From GAS188 sp963713805 (GTDB taxonomy: Bacteria > Pseudomonadota > Alphaproteobacteria > Rhizobiales > Beijerinckiaceae): a stretch of DNA of 64,000 nucleotides. Of the stretch, positions 36,621-46,140 are shown one piece after another. The notes under the pieces were generated by a model. That model made no database searches. It saw nothing but the letters and a program-made list of their open reading frames with translations, and had not been told where the DNA came from. The translations under genes were made by a program, and so were the position numbers. Numbering within the stretch: position 1 is the stretch's first letter; each line of letters starts with the position of its first letter. The stretch covers positions 124,001-188,000 of the forward strand of contig CAVQNF010000025.1 in assembly GCA_963713805.1 (NCBI GenBank), read 5' to 3'.

Positions 36621-37499
36621 GCCTTCTCCGCCACGCGCTCGCCGAAGATGCCCTGCGGGCGGAAGATGAGGAAGGCGACCAGCACCAGGAAGGCGAAGCC
36701 GTCCTTGTAGGGCACGGAGATGTAGGCCGCGCCGAAGGTCTCGATGACGCCGAGCGCGAGGCCGCCGATGATCGCGCCGGCGACATCGCCGAAGCCGCCG
36801 ATGATGCGTCGCCGCGAAGGCCTTGAGCGCGATCGTCGCGCCCATCTGGATCGACACGAAGAGGATCGGCGCGACGAGGATGCCGGCGATGCCGCCGAGC
36901 AGGGCCGAATAGACGAAGGTCAGCATGATCATCGCCGACACGGGAATGCCGAGCAGGCGACGCCATCTCCTTGTCCTGCGAGGTCGCCTGCAGCTTCTTG
37001 CCGAGCAGCGTGTGCTCGAAGAACCAGTATTGGAAGCCGACCAGCACGATGGCTGACCGCGATGATCACGAGATATTGGCTGTCGAGATAGACGGGGCCG
37101 AGCTGGATGCCCGGCGTCGTCGAACCAGCCTGGCAGCACTCTGCGGCTGCGGACCGTAGAGGGCGAGCACCCCGTTCGCGAGGAAGATCGAGGCGCCGAT
37201 CGTGCTGATGATCACCGGCAGGAAGCTGCGGTGGCGCAACGGGTAATAGACGCCGAGGTTGAACAGCGCGCCGACGAGCGCCATGCCGCAGAGCGACAGC
37301 GAGGAAGGAAAGCCAATAGGGCCAGCCGAGATCGACCGCGAACACCACCATCATGAAGGCGGCGACCATCGAGAACTCGCCTTGCGCGAAATTCACCACG
37401 TTCGTGGCCCGAAAGATCAGCACGAAGCCGAGCGCCACCAGGGCGTAGACGCGCCCCGATGCCGATGCCGGTGAAGAGAAGCTGGAGAGCGAGGTCCAT
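36617..37499 (-). CDS. livH: Branched-chain-type ABC permease, LivH-like (several frame breaks)
   Basis: About 290 residues when pieced together from all three frames: MDLALQLLFTGIGIG, VYALVALGFVLIFRATNVVNFAQGEF, GVYYPLRHRSFLPVIISTIGASIFLANG, IQLGPVYLDSQYLVII, LVGFQYWFFEHTLLGKKL, GIPVSAMIMLTFVYSALLGGIAGIL and FLIFRPQGIFGERVAEKA. Breaks lie near 37458, 37305, 37140, 37050, 36963 and 36814. Such dense disruption inside a syntenic operon points to poor local sequence quality. The start at 37499 and the ATGA overlap with livM are firm. Confidence 0.8.
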
Positions 37500-37524
37500 T
37501 GCGCCGCGACAGGCCCCGCCAGGC

Positions 37525-38671
37525 TCAATCGGTGAAGTCGATGTGCTTGTCGAAGACGATGTCGCCCTTCTCGTTTCGCACGATGTTGTAGCCGTGCAGG
37601 CCGTCACCATTGGCGTCGAAGTTATAGACGCCCTCGGCGCCCGCATATCCCTTGGTCGCGAGGATCGCCTCGCGGATCGCTTGAGGGTCGGTCTTGCCGG
37701 CCTTGTTGATCGCGGCCGAGAGAATGTTCACCGCGTCATAGGTCCATGAGGCTTGGACATCGGGCGCAACCTTGGCGAGCTCGCCGGTAGAGCTTGCCGA
37801 AGGCCTTCGCGGCCTCGCTCGATTCCTCGGCGTAATCGGAGACCCCGAAGGTGCCGTAGAGCGCGGGACCGGCAAGCTTCAGCGCCGTGACGTTGACGAT
37901 CGAGGGCGAGCCCACATAGGGGATGTTGACGCCGAGCTGCCGAAGCTGGCGCGCGAAGATGCCGAGATCGTTCTCGAAGGTGAAATAGGAGCCGAGGACA
38001 TCGGCGCCCGACTGCTTCACGGCGAGCACGACCGGGGTGAAGTCCTGGCTCTGGTTGGCGTAGCCCTGGTCGAGCGCGATGGTCGCGCCGCTCTTGCCGA
38101 GCGCCTCGGCGAGAGCTTTTCCGCCGGCCGTGCCGAAGGCGTCGGTCGAGTGCACGATGGCCCATTTCTTCTTGCCGAGCGTGTTGACGCCATAATCGGC
38201 GAGCACGCGGCCCGAGTATGAGTCGTTCGGCCGGAAGCGAAACAGCCACTGATTGCCCATATGGGTGAGCGCCGGATCGGTGCCGCCGATCATCACCGGC
38301 TTGCCGAGCTTCAGGACGTCGGGCGCCATCGCGTGCACCTGCGTCGAGCGGATCGAGCCGAGGAAGGCCACGATATCCTCTTGCGCGGCGAGCTTGGAGA
38401 AGGCGAGCACGATGCCGGGATTGGTCGTCTGGTCGTCCTCGATGATGAGCTCGACCTGCTTGCCCAGCACGCCGCCCGCCTTGTTGACGGCATCGAGCGC
38501 GATCTTCGCCCCGGTCTGGGCGTAGCGGCCCTGCTCGGCGGCGGGCCCCGTCACCGGCGCGCACATGCCGATCTTGAGCGTCGCGCCCTGGGCGCCGGCG
38601 CGCCCGATGAAGGCCGGCGCGGCGAGCGTCGCGGCAAGCGCGCTCGAAAAGCTGCGACGCGTCAATCTCAT
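37525..38671 (-). CDS. livK: Branched-chain-type ABC importer binding protein (one frame break)
   Basis: About 381 residues. A twin-arginine-like signal (MRLTRRSFSSALAATLAAPAF) leads to a periplasmic type I binding fold: KIGMCAPVTGPAAEQGRYAQTGAK, VELIIEDDQTTNPG and GGTDPALTH. One extra C near 37788 breaks the frame between FGKLY and GELAKVAPDVQ. Ligands of this family range from branched-chain amino acids to amides, urea and aromatics. The ATG at 38671 has GGAGG 6 bases upstream. First gene of the liv operon. Confidence 0.88.
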
Positions 38672-39007
38672 GTTGTCCTCCGAATTGCGCTTCGTCCCAA
38701 GATAACCCGTTATCGGCCTTCGGCTTCTTTGCAAGGGCTTCTGGCAAGTCTCGCGCCGCTTCCACCCGAGGGGTGGCGCGCACGCGGCCGCAACGAGTAA
38801 AGCCTATTCGAAAGAGTGTCCACCGCGAGCCGCGCCGGCGCGGACGCGATTACGCGGATGTGATCGCCCACCCGCGGGTTCTCGGGCATAAGGCCTTGCC
38901 GGCACGAGCCGGTTTCCGTCAAGTCAGTCCGGCCGGCAAGCCCTTCTCGATCAAGCCCTTCTCGATCAAGCCCTTCTCGGTCAAGCCCTTCTCGATCAGG
39001 AATCACC
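38672..39007. other. 336-base divergent intergenic region with a 15-bp tandem array
   Basis: Separates leftward livK from the rightward carboxypeptidase. The only structure I see is the four-unit 15-base array at 38938-38997, which runs up to the ribosome site AGGA of the carboxypeptidase. Open frames through it encode only the repeat (KPFSI units) and arginine-rich shadows. Confidence 0.5.
38938..38997. repeat. Four tandem 15-base units upstream of the carboxypeptidase gene
   Basis: AAGCCCTTCTCGATC is repeated four times from 38938 to 38997; only the third unit differs (GGTC at its end). The array ends 10 bases before the ATG at 39008 and so lies in the leader of that gene, not in its frame. 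Confidence 0.9.
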
Positions 39008-40522
39008 ATGAGCCTTTCCCTTCTCAACGCCGCGGTCGGCAGGATCAACGACGTGCTTTGCGCCGCCTCGGTGCTGGTGTGGGACAGCCGCACCATGCTC
39101 CCCAAAGGGAGCGCCAAGACGAGGGCGGGCCAGCTCGCGACCCTCTCTCTTCTCGCGCGCGACATGCTGATGTCGGATGAGACGCGGCGCGCCCTCGACG
39201 GCGCGCGTCGCGAGGTCGAAGCCTCCCCGGAGGACGATCCCTGGCGGCGCGCCGTGCGCAGGGTCGAGGAGGCGATCGCGCTGCACCTTCGCATCCCGGC
39301 CGAGCTCATCGAGCGCCGCGCGAAGGCGCGCGCCATCGGCACCCAGATCTGGGTCGAGGCACGGGCGAATGACGATTTCGCGAGTTTCGCGCCCGCGCTT
39401 GCGGAAATCGTCGCCGTGACGCGCGATTATGCCGACGCGGCCGGCTGGAGCGCGCATCCTTACGACGTGCTCATCGGCCTCTACGAGCCCGGCACCACGC
39501 TCGCGGACCTCGACGCCCTCTTCGCCGAGCTGAAGGGCGCCATCGCGCCGATCCTCGATGCCGCGCTCGGGCGCCCGCGCCCGCGGCGGGATTTCCTCGA
39601 CGAGAGCTTCCCCGAGGCGAAGGTGCATGCCGCCGCGCGAATGCTCACCGAGGCTCTCGGCTACGACTACGAGCACGGCCGGCTCGACAAGACGGTGCAC
39701 CCCTTCGCCATCTCCTTCACCCGCGAGGATGTGCGCATCACCATGCGTCTCGGCGAGCGCAGCTTCGCCAATTCCCTGTTCGGCGCGATGCACGAGACCG
39801 GACACGGGCTTTACGAGCAGAATATCGACCCGGCCTACACCCGCACCGCGCTCACGACGGATCTCGTCAGCCTCTACGCGGGCGGCGGAGCGAGCCTCGG
39901 CACGCATGAATCCCAATCGCGCTTGCAGGAGAACCATGTCGGGCGCAGCCACGCCTTCTGGCATGCGCATTTCGCGCGCCTCAAGAAAGTGCTGGGCGGG
40001 CTCGACGGTGTCGAGGCCGATGCCTTCCACCAGGCGGTGAACGCCGTCGAGCCCGGCCTCATCCGCACCGAGGCGGACGAGCTCACCTATGATTTCCACA
40101 TCATGCTGCGCGTCGAGTTCGAGGCCGCCCTGCTCAAGGGCGACATCAAGGTCGCCGAGATCCCGGGCGCCTGGAACGAGGCGATGAAGCGCCATCTCGG
40201 GGTCGCGGTGCCGAACGATCGCGAGGGCTGCCTGCAGGACGTGCACTGGTCCTCGGGCGCCATGGGCTCGTTTTGCACCTATACGCTCGGCAATGTGATG
40301 GCGGCGCAATTTTTCGAGACGGCGAAGGCCAAGGGTGAAGGCGTCGCGCGCGGGCTCGCGCAAGGCGATACGGCGCCGCTTCGCCTCTGGCTCAAGGAGA
40401 ATGTCTGGCGGCACGGCAAGCGCTTTACCCGCGACGAGCTCTTGACGCGTGCGACCGGCCGCGCGCTCGAGGCCGGGCCGTATCTGCGCTATCTCGAGGG
40501 GAAATACGGCAAGGCCGGGTGA
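39008..40522 (+). CDS. Carboxypeptidase Taq, M32 family metallopeptidase
   Basis: An intact 504-residue protein. The zinc motif is MHETGHGLYEQN (HEXXH), with the downstream HESQSRLQEN glutamate region and the DVHWSSGAMGSFCTYTLG segment, all diagnostic of M32 carboxypeptidases, cytoplasmic enzymes that remove C-terminal residues from peptides. The length is normal. The ATG at 39008 follows AGGAATCACC. It is a single-gene unit and one of the few long genes in the window without a frame break. Confidence 0.95.
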   Translation: MSLSLLNAAVGRINDVLCAASVLVWDSRTMLPKGSAKTRAGQLATLSLLARDMLMSDETRRALDGARREVEASPEDDPWRRAVRRVEEAIALHLRIPAELIERRAKARAIGTQIWVEARANDDFASFAPALAEIVAVTRDYADAAGWSAHPYDVLIGLYEPGTTLADLDALFAELKGAIAPILDAALGRPRPRRDFLDESFPEAKVHAAARMLTEALGYDYEHGRLDKTVHPFAISFTREDVRITMRLGERSFANSLFGAMHETGHGLYEQNIDPAYTRTALTTDLVSLYAGGGASLGTHESQSRLQENHVGRSHAFWHAHFARLKKVLGGLDGVEADAFHQAVNAVEPGLIRTEADELTYDFHIMLRVEFEAALLKGDIKVAEIPGAWNEAMKRHLGVAVPNDREGCLQDVHWSSGAMGSFCTYTLGNVMAAQFFETAKAKGEGVARGLAQGDTAPLRLWLKENVWRHGKRFTRDELLTRATGRALEAGPYLRYLEGKYGKAG

Positions 40523-40585
40523 GAAGGGCAGAGCCAAAGCTGCCGTCGTATCGAGAGAGGTGCCCTCTCGTCAGTTTTGATTTAC

Positions 40586-40599
40586 AATGCAAATGCATT
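40586..40599. promoter_or_regulatory. Operator-like palindrome in front of prlF-yhaV
   Basis: AATGCA (40586-40591) and TGCATT (40594-40599) flank AA in an AT-rich stretch. TTTACA (40582-40587) and TATATC (about 40599-40604) give a weak sigma-70 fit overlapping it. Toxin-antitoxin operons of this type repress themselves at such sites. Confidence 0.5.
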
Positions 40600-40637
40600 A
40601 TATCTAAGCGCGAACGCAATTCATCCATGAGACTACG

Positions 40638-40980
40638 ATGACGAAGACGGCCAAGATTTTCTGAAGTGCCCGCCACCATCACGGCGCGAGGCCAGACCAC
40701 CGTACCCGCCGCGATCCGCAAAATGCTCGCCCTCGGCAAGCGCGACGAGGTTGTGTTTCGCGGCCTCTCCGACGGAACGGTCGTGATCGCGAGAAAAGAG
40801 GCTCGTGGAGATGATCGCGATCCGATCATCGGCAGGTTCCTTGAGTTCCTCGCGCGCGACATGGCGCGAGAGCCTCGGAGGATTCGTCCGATCAGGCGAA
40901 CGCTGGTATCGCGTGGCGCCAGCTTGGTGAAAGGCGTAAGCGTCGATCTCGACGCGCCGCTTCCGGATGATGAGGCGTGA
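40638..40980 (+). CDS. prlF: PrlF-type antitoxin (AbrB/SpoVT fold), probable frame break near start
   Basis: The conserved part VPATITARGQTTVPAAIRKMLAL is the swapped-hairpin DNA-binding domain of PrlF/MazE-like antitoxins. As written the frame begins at a GTG (40666), but an ATG at 40638 (MTKTAKI) joins it if one T in a TTTT run near 40658 is removed, giving about 113 residues, which suits the family better. It neutralises YhaV, encoded immediately downstream with a 4-base overlap (GTGA). Confidence 0.8.
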
Positions 40981-41489
40981 GCGAAGACACGCTTAGGATA
41001 AACGGTTGGACCCTCTACGCGCACCCGCTGTTCCTCGACCAGCTTGAGACGATGATCGGCGCGGTGGAAAAAGCGCGCAAGAAGGACCCGAAGGGGTATA
41101 AGAAGAAACGTGTGACGAAGCTCCTCGCGGCGGTCTTCAAGGTCGCGTTCGAGGACATCCCAAGCGATCCGACCCGTGAGATCTATCGTCAAGGCGATAC
41201 GCTCGGCGATGAATACAAGCACTGGTTCAGGGCAAAATTCCTGCAGCAATTTCGACTATTCTTTCGCTACCAGCGCTTCCAAAGCTCGAACATCATCATA
41301 CTGGCCTGGGTGAATGATGAGGACACGCTGAGGGCCTATGATAGCGCCACGGACGCCTATTTGGTCTTCGAGAAAATGCTGAGGCGGGGGACGCCACCGG
41401 ATAATTGGACTGAGCTCTTGAGCGCTTCCCGCGGCCGCGACGCCCGACGGAGATTTCAGACCTCAGCGGCTTGGAGGCGATCAAGATAG
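40977..41489 (+). CDS. yhaV: YhaV-type toxin
   Basis: 170 residues. NGWTLYAHPLFLDQLE at the start, PTREIYRQGDTLGDEYKHWFRAKF and FRLFFRYQ are typical of YhaV ribonuclease toxins (RelE-like fold), which cleave mRNA at the ribosome. GTG start overlapping the antitoxin stop. The last 20 residues (arginine-rich RGRDARRRF) look unlike relatives and may be out of frame. Forms a type II toxin-antitoxin module with PrlF. Confidence 0.85.
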   Translation: MSEDTLRINGWTLYAHPLFLDQLETMIGAVEKARKKDPKGYKKKRVTKLLAAVFKVAFEDIPSDPTREIYRQGDTLGDEYKHWFRAKFLQQFRLFFRYQRFQSSNIIILAWVNDEDTLRAYDSATDAYLVFEKMLRRGTPPDNWTELLSASRGRDARRRFQTSAAWRRSR

Positions 41490-41630
41490 TAGCGCCCCAA
41501 CCGAAGGGCGGGGCCGGCGTCCTCGAGCGGTGGTCGTGCCGCGCGAAGTGAGTGACGCCGCACGATCGTTCAATCCGGGCGCTGCGCTCTCTTATAGGAT
41601 TTCCCGTCGAGACTTTCGTGGAAGGCTTCG

Positions 41631-42258
41631 ATGGAAACCGGGGTCGCGCTCATGTCCGAGATCTGGCGCCCACTCGCGGCGCTGATACTGGCGTCGGCCG
41701 TCATCATGGGGAGCCCCGGGCCGTCGACGATCAGCGTCACGGCCGTGGGCGCCGCCTTCGGCGTGCGGCGCTCGCTCGACTACGCCTTCGGCCTCATCCT
41801 CGGCACGATCGCGGTGCTGCTGATGGTGGCGCTCGGCGTCGTCGCTCTCGTGAGCTCGATACCTCATGGCGCCACCGTGCTCGGTGCCGCGTCCGCCGTC
41901 TACATCCTCTTCCTCGCGCTACAAGATCGCGACGGCCCCCCCGCTCGAAAGCCGGGACGAGCCCGCGGCGGCTCCGGTTTTCGCCGGCGGCTTTCTCCTG
42001 GCCATCGCCAATCCCAAAGCCTATCTCGCGATCGCCGCCGTTTTCGCGGGGACCACCGTCATCGCGGGCGATCACGCGCTGGATGCTGTCGTCAAGACGG
42101 CGCTGCTCGGCGTCATGATCGTGATCATTCATCTGGCGTGGCTCGTGACGGGCGCCTCGCTCTCGCGACTTCTTCATGATCCGGTGAGCTCGCGCGTCGT
42201 GAATGTCGCGCTGGCCGCCGCGCTCGTGGTCACCACTTTGCTCGCGCTGACGAAGTGA
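41631..42258 (+). CDS. LysE/RhtB family exporter (one frame break)
   Basis: About 208 residues. MGSPGPSTISVTAVGAAFGVRRSL is the LysE-family start (the SPGP motif), followed by several membrane segments and AIANPKAYLAIAAVF. One extra C near 41917 separates ILFLA from YKIATAPPLE. These proteins export amino acids or other small metabolites. The start at 41631 has GGAAGG upstream; 41652 (MSEIW) is possible. It is located just ahead of the metal-resistance block but with no visible link. Confidence 0.85.
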
Positions 42259-42342
42259 GGCCGGGCAAGGGCCTACGGCTCGACAGTCTTGACGCGCTTG
42301 CGCGTGCTTCGAGGTCGGTAGTCCGCATTCTTCCGTTCGGGT

Positions 42343-42371
42343 TTGACACCCTCCCCCCTAGGGAGTAGGGG
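42343..42371 (+). promoter_or_regulatory. Promoter with G-tract operator for the RcnR-like repressor
   Basis: TTGACA (42343-42348) is followed 17 bases later by a weak -10 (TAGGGG, 42366-42371). The spacer contains CTCCCCCCTAGGGAG (42351-42365). FrmR/RcnR/CsoR-type repressors recognise G/C tracts flanked by AT steps in exactly this position. The start codon of the regulator is 7 bases further on, so the transcript would be nearly leaderless. Confidence 0.55.
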
Positions 42372-42377
42372 ATCGGG

Positions 42378-42644
42378 ATGAGACACGCCTCCCATCCCGA
42401 AATCGTCAAGCGGCTCAAGCAGGCGCAGGGCCAGCTCGCCTGCGTCCTCGCCATGTTCGCCGATGGTCGTTCGTGCATGGAGCTCGCCCAGCAGCTCCAG
42501 GCGGTCGAAAGCATCGTCCACAACTCCAAGCGCAGGCTGATCCAAGACCATATGGAACATTGCATCGGTGACGCCGTGGCGCAGGACGGGCCGAGCGCCA
42601 AGCAGGCGCTCGGCGAATTCAAGGCGCTCTCCAAATATCTTTGA
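42378..42644 (+). CDS. rcnR: RcnR/FrmR family metal-sensing repressor
   Basis: 88 residues, an all-helical CsoR/RcnR fold: HPEIVKRLKQAQGQLACVLAMFADGRSC, then QLQAVESIVHNSKRRLIQDHMEHC. Candidate metal ligands are His3 or His6, Cys33, His58 and His61. The N-terminal histidine and the RcnA neighbour favour the nickel/cobalt (RcnR) role over the formaldehyde (FrmR) role. It ends 8 bases before rcnA and likely represses the pair at the G-tract site upstream. Confidence 0.82.
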   Translation: MRHASHPEIVKRLKQAQGQLACVLAMFADGRSCMELAQQLQAVESIVHNSKRRLIQDHMEHCIGDAVAQDGPSAKQALGEFKALSKYL

Positions 42645-42652
42645 GGCCACCG

Positions 42653-43804
42653 ATGCCGTCCCTTCCCGATCTTCTCCAGCAGGGCACCTCGCATGCCTGG
42701 CTGTTCATTCCCGCCGCGATCCTGCTCGGCGCGCTGCACGGCTTGGAGCCCGGCCACTCCAAGACCATGATGGCGGCCTTCATCATCGCCATCAAAGGGA
42801 CGGTCGCGCAGGCGGTGCTGCTCGGCCTGTCCGCCGCGCTCTCGCACACGGCCGTCGTCTGGGTGGTGGCGCTCGGCGGGCAAGCTCTCGGGCGCAATGT
42901 GAACGCTGAAGCGGTCGAGCCCTATCTGCAGCTCGTCTCCGCCGTCATCATCGTCGGTATCGCGCTTTGGATGATCCGGCGCACGCGGCGCGATCAGCTC
43001 CTGGAAGAGGAAGGGCATCATCATCACCATCACCACCACCATGGTGAGGACGTCCGAAAGATCGACACCGGGCACGGCGTCATGGCGCTGGAGATATTCG
43101 AGAAGGGAGAGCCGCCCCGGTGGCGCCTCAAATTCGAGGGCGGCCATGGGTGGGCCGCGAAGGACGTGAGGCTCGCCACCGAGCGCCCGGACAAGAGCCG
43201 GCAGGTTTTCGCCTTCGCGGATCGTGGCGGCTTTCTCGAAAGCGTCGAGGAAATCCCCGAGCCGCATGCGTTCTTGGCGCGCGTCAGCCTCGGCCATGGC
43301 GGCCACACCCATGAATATGACGTGCCCTTCATCGAGGGCGAGCTCGGCCATGATCACGCCCCCATGCCCGAGGTCGAAGGCGGGCTTCGCGTGGCGCAGG
43401 ATGGCGCGTTCATGGACGCGCATGAACGCGCGCATGCCGACGACATCGGCCGCCGGTTCCAGGATCGCAACGTCACGACGGGGCAGATCGTGCTGTTCGG
43501 CCTCACGGGCGGGCTGATACCGTGCCCGGCCGCCATCACCGTGCTTCTGCTCTGCCTGCAGCTCAAGCAGCTCACGCTCGGCGTGGCGCTGGTGGCGTGC
43601 TTCAGCATCGGGCTCGCCGTCACCATGGTGTCGGTCGGCGTCATCGCCTCGCTCGGCATGAGACATGCGCAAAAGCGCTGGTCCGGATTTGGCGAGCTGG
43701 CGCGGCGCGCCCCTTATGCGTCGGGCGCGCTCATGCTCCTGGTCGCCGCCTACATGGCCATTTCCGGATGGATCGGGCTCGGGAGCGCATTTCCGCTCGG
43801 CTGA
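42653..43804 (+). CDS. rcnA: Nickel/cobalt exporter RcnA
   Basis: 383 residues of the NicO/RcnA family. LLGALHGLEPGHSKTMMAAF is the first-helix metal motif; a run of nine histidines (about residues 122-130) lies in the cytoplasmic loop; TGGLIPCPAAITVLLLC closes the family pattern. The loop here is long (about 130 residues) and has further His-rich stretches (GHGGHTHEYD, GHDHAPMPE). It pumps nickel or cobalt out of the cell. The start at 42653 has GAGG 7 bases upstream. Confidence 0.92.
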   Translation: MPSLPDLLQQGTSHAWLFIPAAILLGALHGLEPGHSKTMMAAFIIAIKGTVAQAVLLGLSAALSHTAVVWVVALGGQALGRNVNAEAVEPYLQLVSAVIIVGIALWMIRRTRRDQLLEEEGHHHHHHHHHGEDVRKIDTGHGVMALEIFEKGEPPRWRLKFEGGHGWAAKDVRLATERPDKSRQVFAFADRGGFLESVEEIPEPHAFLARVSLGHGGHTHEYDVPFIEGELGHDHAPMPEVEGGLRVAQDGAFMDAHERAHADDIGRRFQDRNVTTGQIVLFGLTGGLIPCPAAITVLLLCLQLKQLTLGVALVACFSIGLAVTMVSVGVIASLGMRHAQKRWSGFGELARRAPYASGALMLLVAAYMAISGWIGLGSAFPLG

Positions 43805-43877
43805 AGCGGGGAGGGAGGCCTCGAGGTCCGTCTCGCTTTCTCCGATTTCGGTCGCGGCCGTTCCCGTTGGAGCTGAT

Positions 43878-43932
43878 TTGACAGCCTCGCCGGGGTTGCA
43901 TAATTAGGCCTTATGGGGATTGCGATCTCCCC
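43878..43932 (+). promoter_or_regulatory. Promoter and inverted repeat in front of the chr genes
   Basis: TTGACA (43878-43883) and CATAAT (43899-43904, in a TGCATAAT context) make a recognisable sigma-70 promoter with a short 15-base spacer. Just downstream GGGGA (43915-43919) and TCCCC (43928-43932) form an inverted repeat with an 8-base spacer, a plausible repressor site. Short spacers occur in metal-responsive promoters. Confidence 0.5.
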
Positions 43933-43983
43933 ACGAGGCGACATGCCAAAGCATCGCGTCCCACTCCAACGAGAGGACGCATC

Positions 43984-44809
43984 ATGTCGTCGATCAACAC
44001 CATCTCCGTCGAACAACTGGCGCGCCTCGTCGGCACGCCGAAATCTCCGGCGCTCGTCGATGTCCGCATCGACGATGATTTCGCAGGCCGATCCCAGGTT
44101 GCTTCCCGCCTCGCTGCGCCGTCCCCACGCGAAGGTGACGCAATGGGCGCAGGAATTCCGTGGCCGCTCGGTCGTCGTGCTCTGCCAGCGCGGCGAAAAG
44201 CTCAGCCATGGCGTCGCCGCCTGGCTGCGCCATGAAGGCGTTCCGGCTGATGCCCTCGAGGGCGGCTTCGAGGCGTGGAAGGCGGCCGAGCTGCCGCTCG
44301 TGCCGGAGGCACGGCTGCCGAAGCGGGATGCGCAAGGACGTACCTTGTGGGTCACGCGCGAACGGCCCAAGATCGACCGCATCGCCTGTCCTTGGCTGAT
44401 CCGCCGCTTCGTCGATCCTGCCGCCGTCTTCCTCTTCGTCAAGCCGTCCGAGGTCGTCCTGGTCGGCGAGCGTTTCGAGGCGACGCCCTTCGACATCGAG
44501 GATGTGCATTGGAGCCATCGCGGCGAGCGATGCACCTTCGACGTGATGGTCGAGGAGTTCGGCCTTTCCACCAAGCCGCTGTTGCATCTTGCGGCGATCG
44601 TGCGGGCGGCCGATACGGCCCGCCTCGATCTCGCGCCGGAGGCGCCAGGCCTGCTCGCCGCCTCGCTCGGTCTCTCGCGCATGCATGAGGATGATCTTCC
44701 CCAGCTCGAAGCGGGAATGGGCCTTTACGACGCCTTCTATCGCTGGTGCCGCGACGCGACGAACGAAACCCACAACTGGCCGACCAACAAACCGAGGCGC
44801 GCGAAATGA
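43984..44809 (+). CDS. chrB: Rhodanese-ChrB fusion chromate resistance protein (one frame break)
   Basis: About 274 residues. N-terminal rhodanese-like domain: DVRIDDDF, then VVVLCQRGEKLSHGVAAWL with the cysteine loop, and LEGGFEAWKAAELP. C-terminal ChrB domain: RERPKIDRIACPWLIRRFVDPAAVFLFV. One extra G near 44088 breaks the frame after DDDFA. ChrB-type proteins act as chromate-sensing regulators or accessory factors next to ChrA. The gene heads a chr block with chrA and a superoxide dismutase. Confidence 0.85.
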
Positions 44810-44915
44810 CCGGCGTGAGCGCGGCCGCGACCTTGTCCCCGGCCAAGGTCCCGGCCGGGCACGGCATCCCTCTCGCCGGACGCGACCCCGGCCATCCTGC
44901 CCGATCGAAGAACCC

Positions 44916-46124
44916 ATGAGCGCGAAAATGAATGAGGCCGTCGCTGAGGCCCCACGCCGGCCGGTGGGTGAGGTGGTCTCCTATTTCCTGCGTCTGGGCC
45001 TGCTCGGCTTCGGTGGTCCGGTCGCCCTGGTCGCGCAGATGGAGCGCGAATTGGTGGACGAGCGCGGCTGGCTGACCAAGGAGCAGATGCGCGAAGCGAT
45101 CGCCATTTGCCAGTCCCTGCCCGGACCGCTCGCCATTCAGGTCGGCATCTACATTTCCTATCTGCGCGGCGGCTTCCGGGGGGCTTGGGCGGGTGGGTGG
45201 GCGTTCATATTGCCCAATTTCCTGATCGTCGCTGCTCTCGGAGCGCTCTACGTCTTTCTCGGCGACCTGCGGCTGGTGACGGCGGTGTTCTATGGTGTCA
45301 GCCCGGCCGTCATCGCCTTGATTCTGCACTCCTGCTACCGGCTTGCGAAGCTCGGCATGGAGGATTGGCTGCAATGGCTGATCGCGGCCGCCTGTCTCGT
45401 CGTCACGGTGGTTCTGCAGGCCGAAGTGGCATTGCTCTTCATCGGCGCCGGCACGATCGGTATCCTCTACTACGGCAGCATCTTCCGCCGTCCGCCACCC
45501 CCCGCCACCCTCATGGGCGCCGCGCCGGCCGCTGTCGCCGCCGCCGTCACCCCGCTCGCCCCCGTCGCAGGTGCGTCGACCCTGGGCAAGCTGTTGCTGT
45601 TCTTTCTCAAGGCGGGATCGCTCACCTTCGGCAGCGGCCTCGTGATCGTGCCCTTCCTCGAGCAAGGCCTGGTGCAGCAATATGGCTGGCTCGATCAGCG
45701 CCAATTCCTGATCGCGGTCGCCATCGGCATGATCAGCCCCGGGCCGGTCGTCATCACGGCGACGTTTGTCGGTTATCTCGTTGCCGGCTTCTGGGGCTCG
45801 CTTGTCGCGACCATCGGCATCTTCCTGCCGTCATTCATCCTGGTGCTGGTCGCCGCCCCGATGCTGGCACGCCATCGCGGCAATCCCAATGTGCAGGGCT
45901 TCGTGAAGGGCGCCTATGCGGCTGCGATCGGCACCATTCTCGGCGCCTGCATCCTTCTCGGCCGTATCGCGATCGGTGATTGGGTCACCGCATTGATCGG
46001 TCTCGCATCGCTCGGCGTCCTTTTCCGCTGGAAGGTCAGCAATCCGCTGCTCATCGCCGCGACCGCGGTGGTTGGGCTGATCGCCTTCCCGCTGCTCCAG
46101 CCGGGCTGGGTGATGGTGAGATGA
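44916..46124 (+). CDS. chrA: Chromate transporter ChrA
   Basis: 402 residues, two homologous membrane halves. GLLGFGGPVALVAQMERELVDERGWL and SLPGPLAIQVGIYISYLRGG in the first half are mirrored by GSLTFGSGLVIVPFLEQGLVQQYGWL and ISPGPVVITATFVGYL in the second; these are the canonical CHR signatures. It exports chromate from the cytoplasm. The ATG at 44916 is the first in the homologous region; longer in-frame extensions overlap the chrB coding sequence in another frame and are not supported. Confidence 0.95.
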   Translation: MSAKMNEAVAEAPRRPVGEVVSYFLRLGLLGFGGPVALVAQMERELVDERGWLTKEQMREAIAICQSLPGPLAIQVGIYISYLRGGFRGAWAGGWAFILPNFLIVAALGALYVFLGDLRLVTAVFYGVSPAVIALILHSCYRLAKLGMEDWLQWLIAAACLVVTVVLQAEVALLFIGAGTIGILYYGSIFRRPPPPATLMGAAPAAVAAAVTPLAPVAGASTLGKLLLFFLKAGSLTFGSGLVIVPFLEQGLVQQYGWLDQRQFLIAVAIGMISPGPVVITATFVGYLVAGFWGSLVATIGIFLPSFILVLVAAPMLARHRGNPNVQGFVKGAYAAAIGTILGACILLGRIAIGDWVTALIGLASLGVLFRWKVSNPLLIAATAVVGLIAFPLLQPGWVMVR

Positions 46125-46140
46125 GCAAAGGAAAACGTTC

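Noticed and set aside
38773..39180. Open frame with KPFSI repeats
   Set aside because: It is simply the translation of the 15-base array and runs out of frame into the carboxypeptidase gene.
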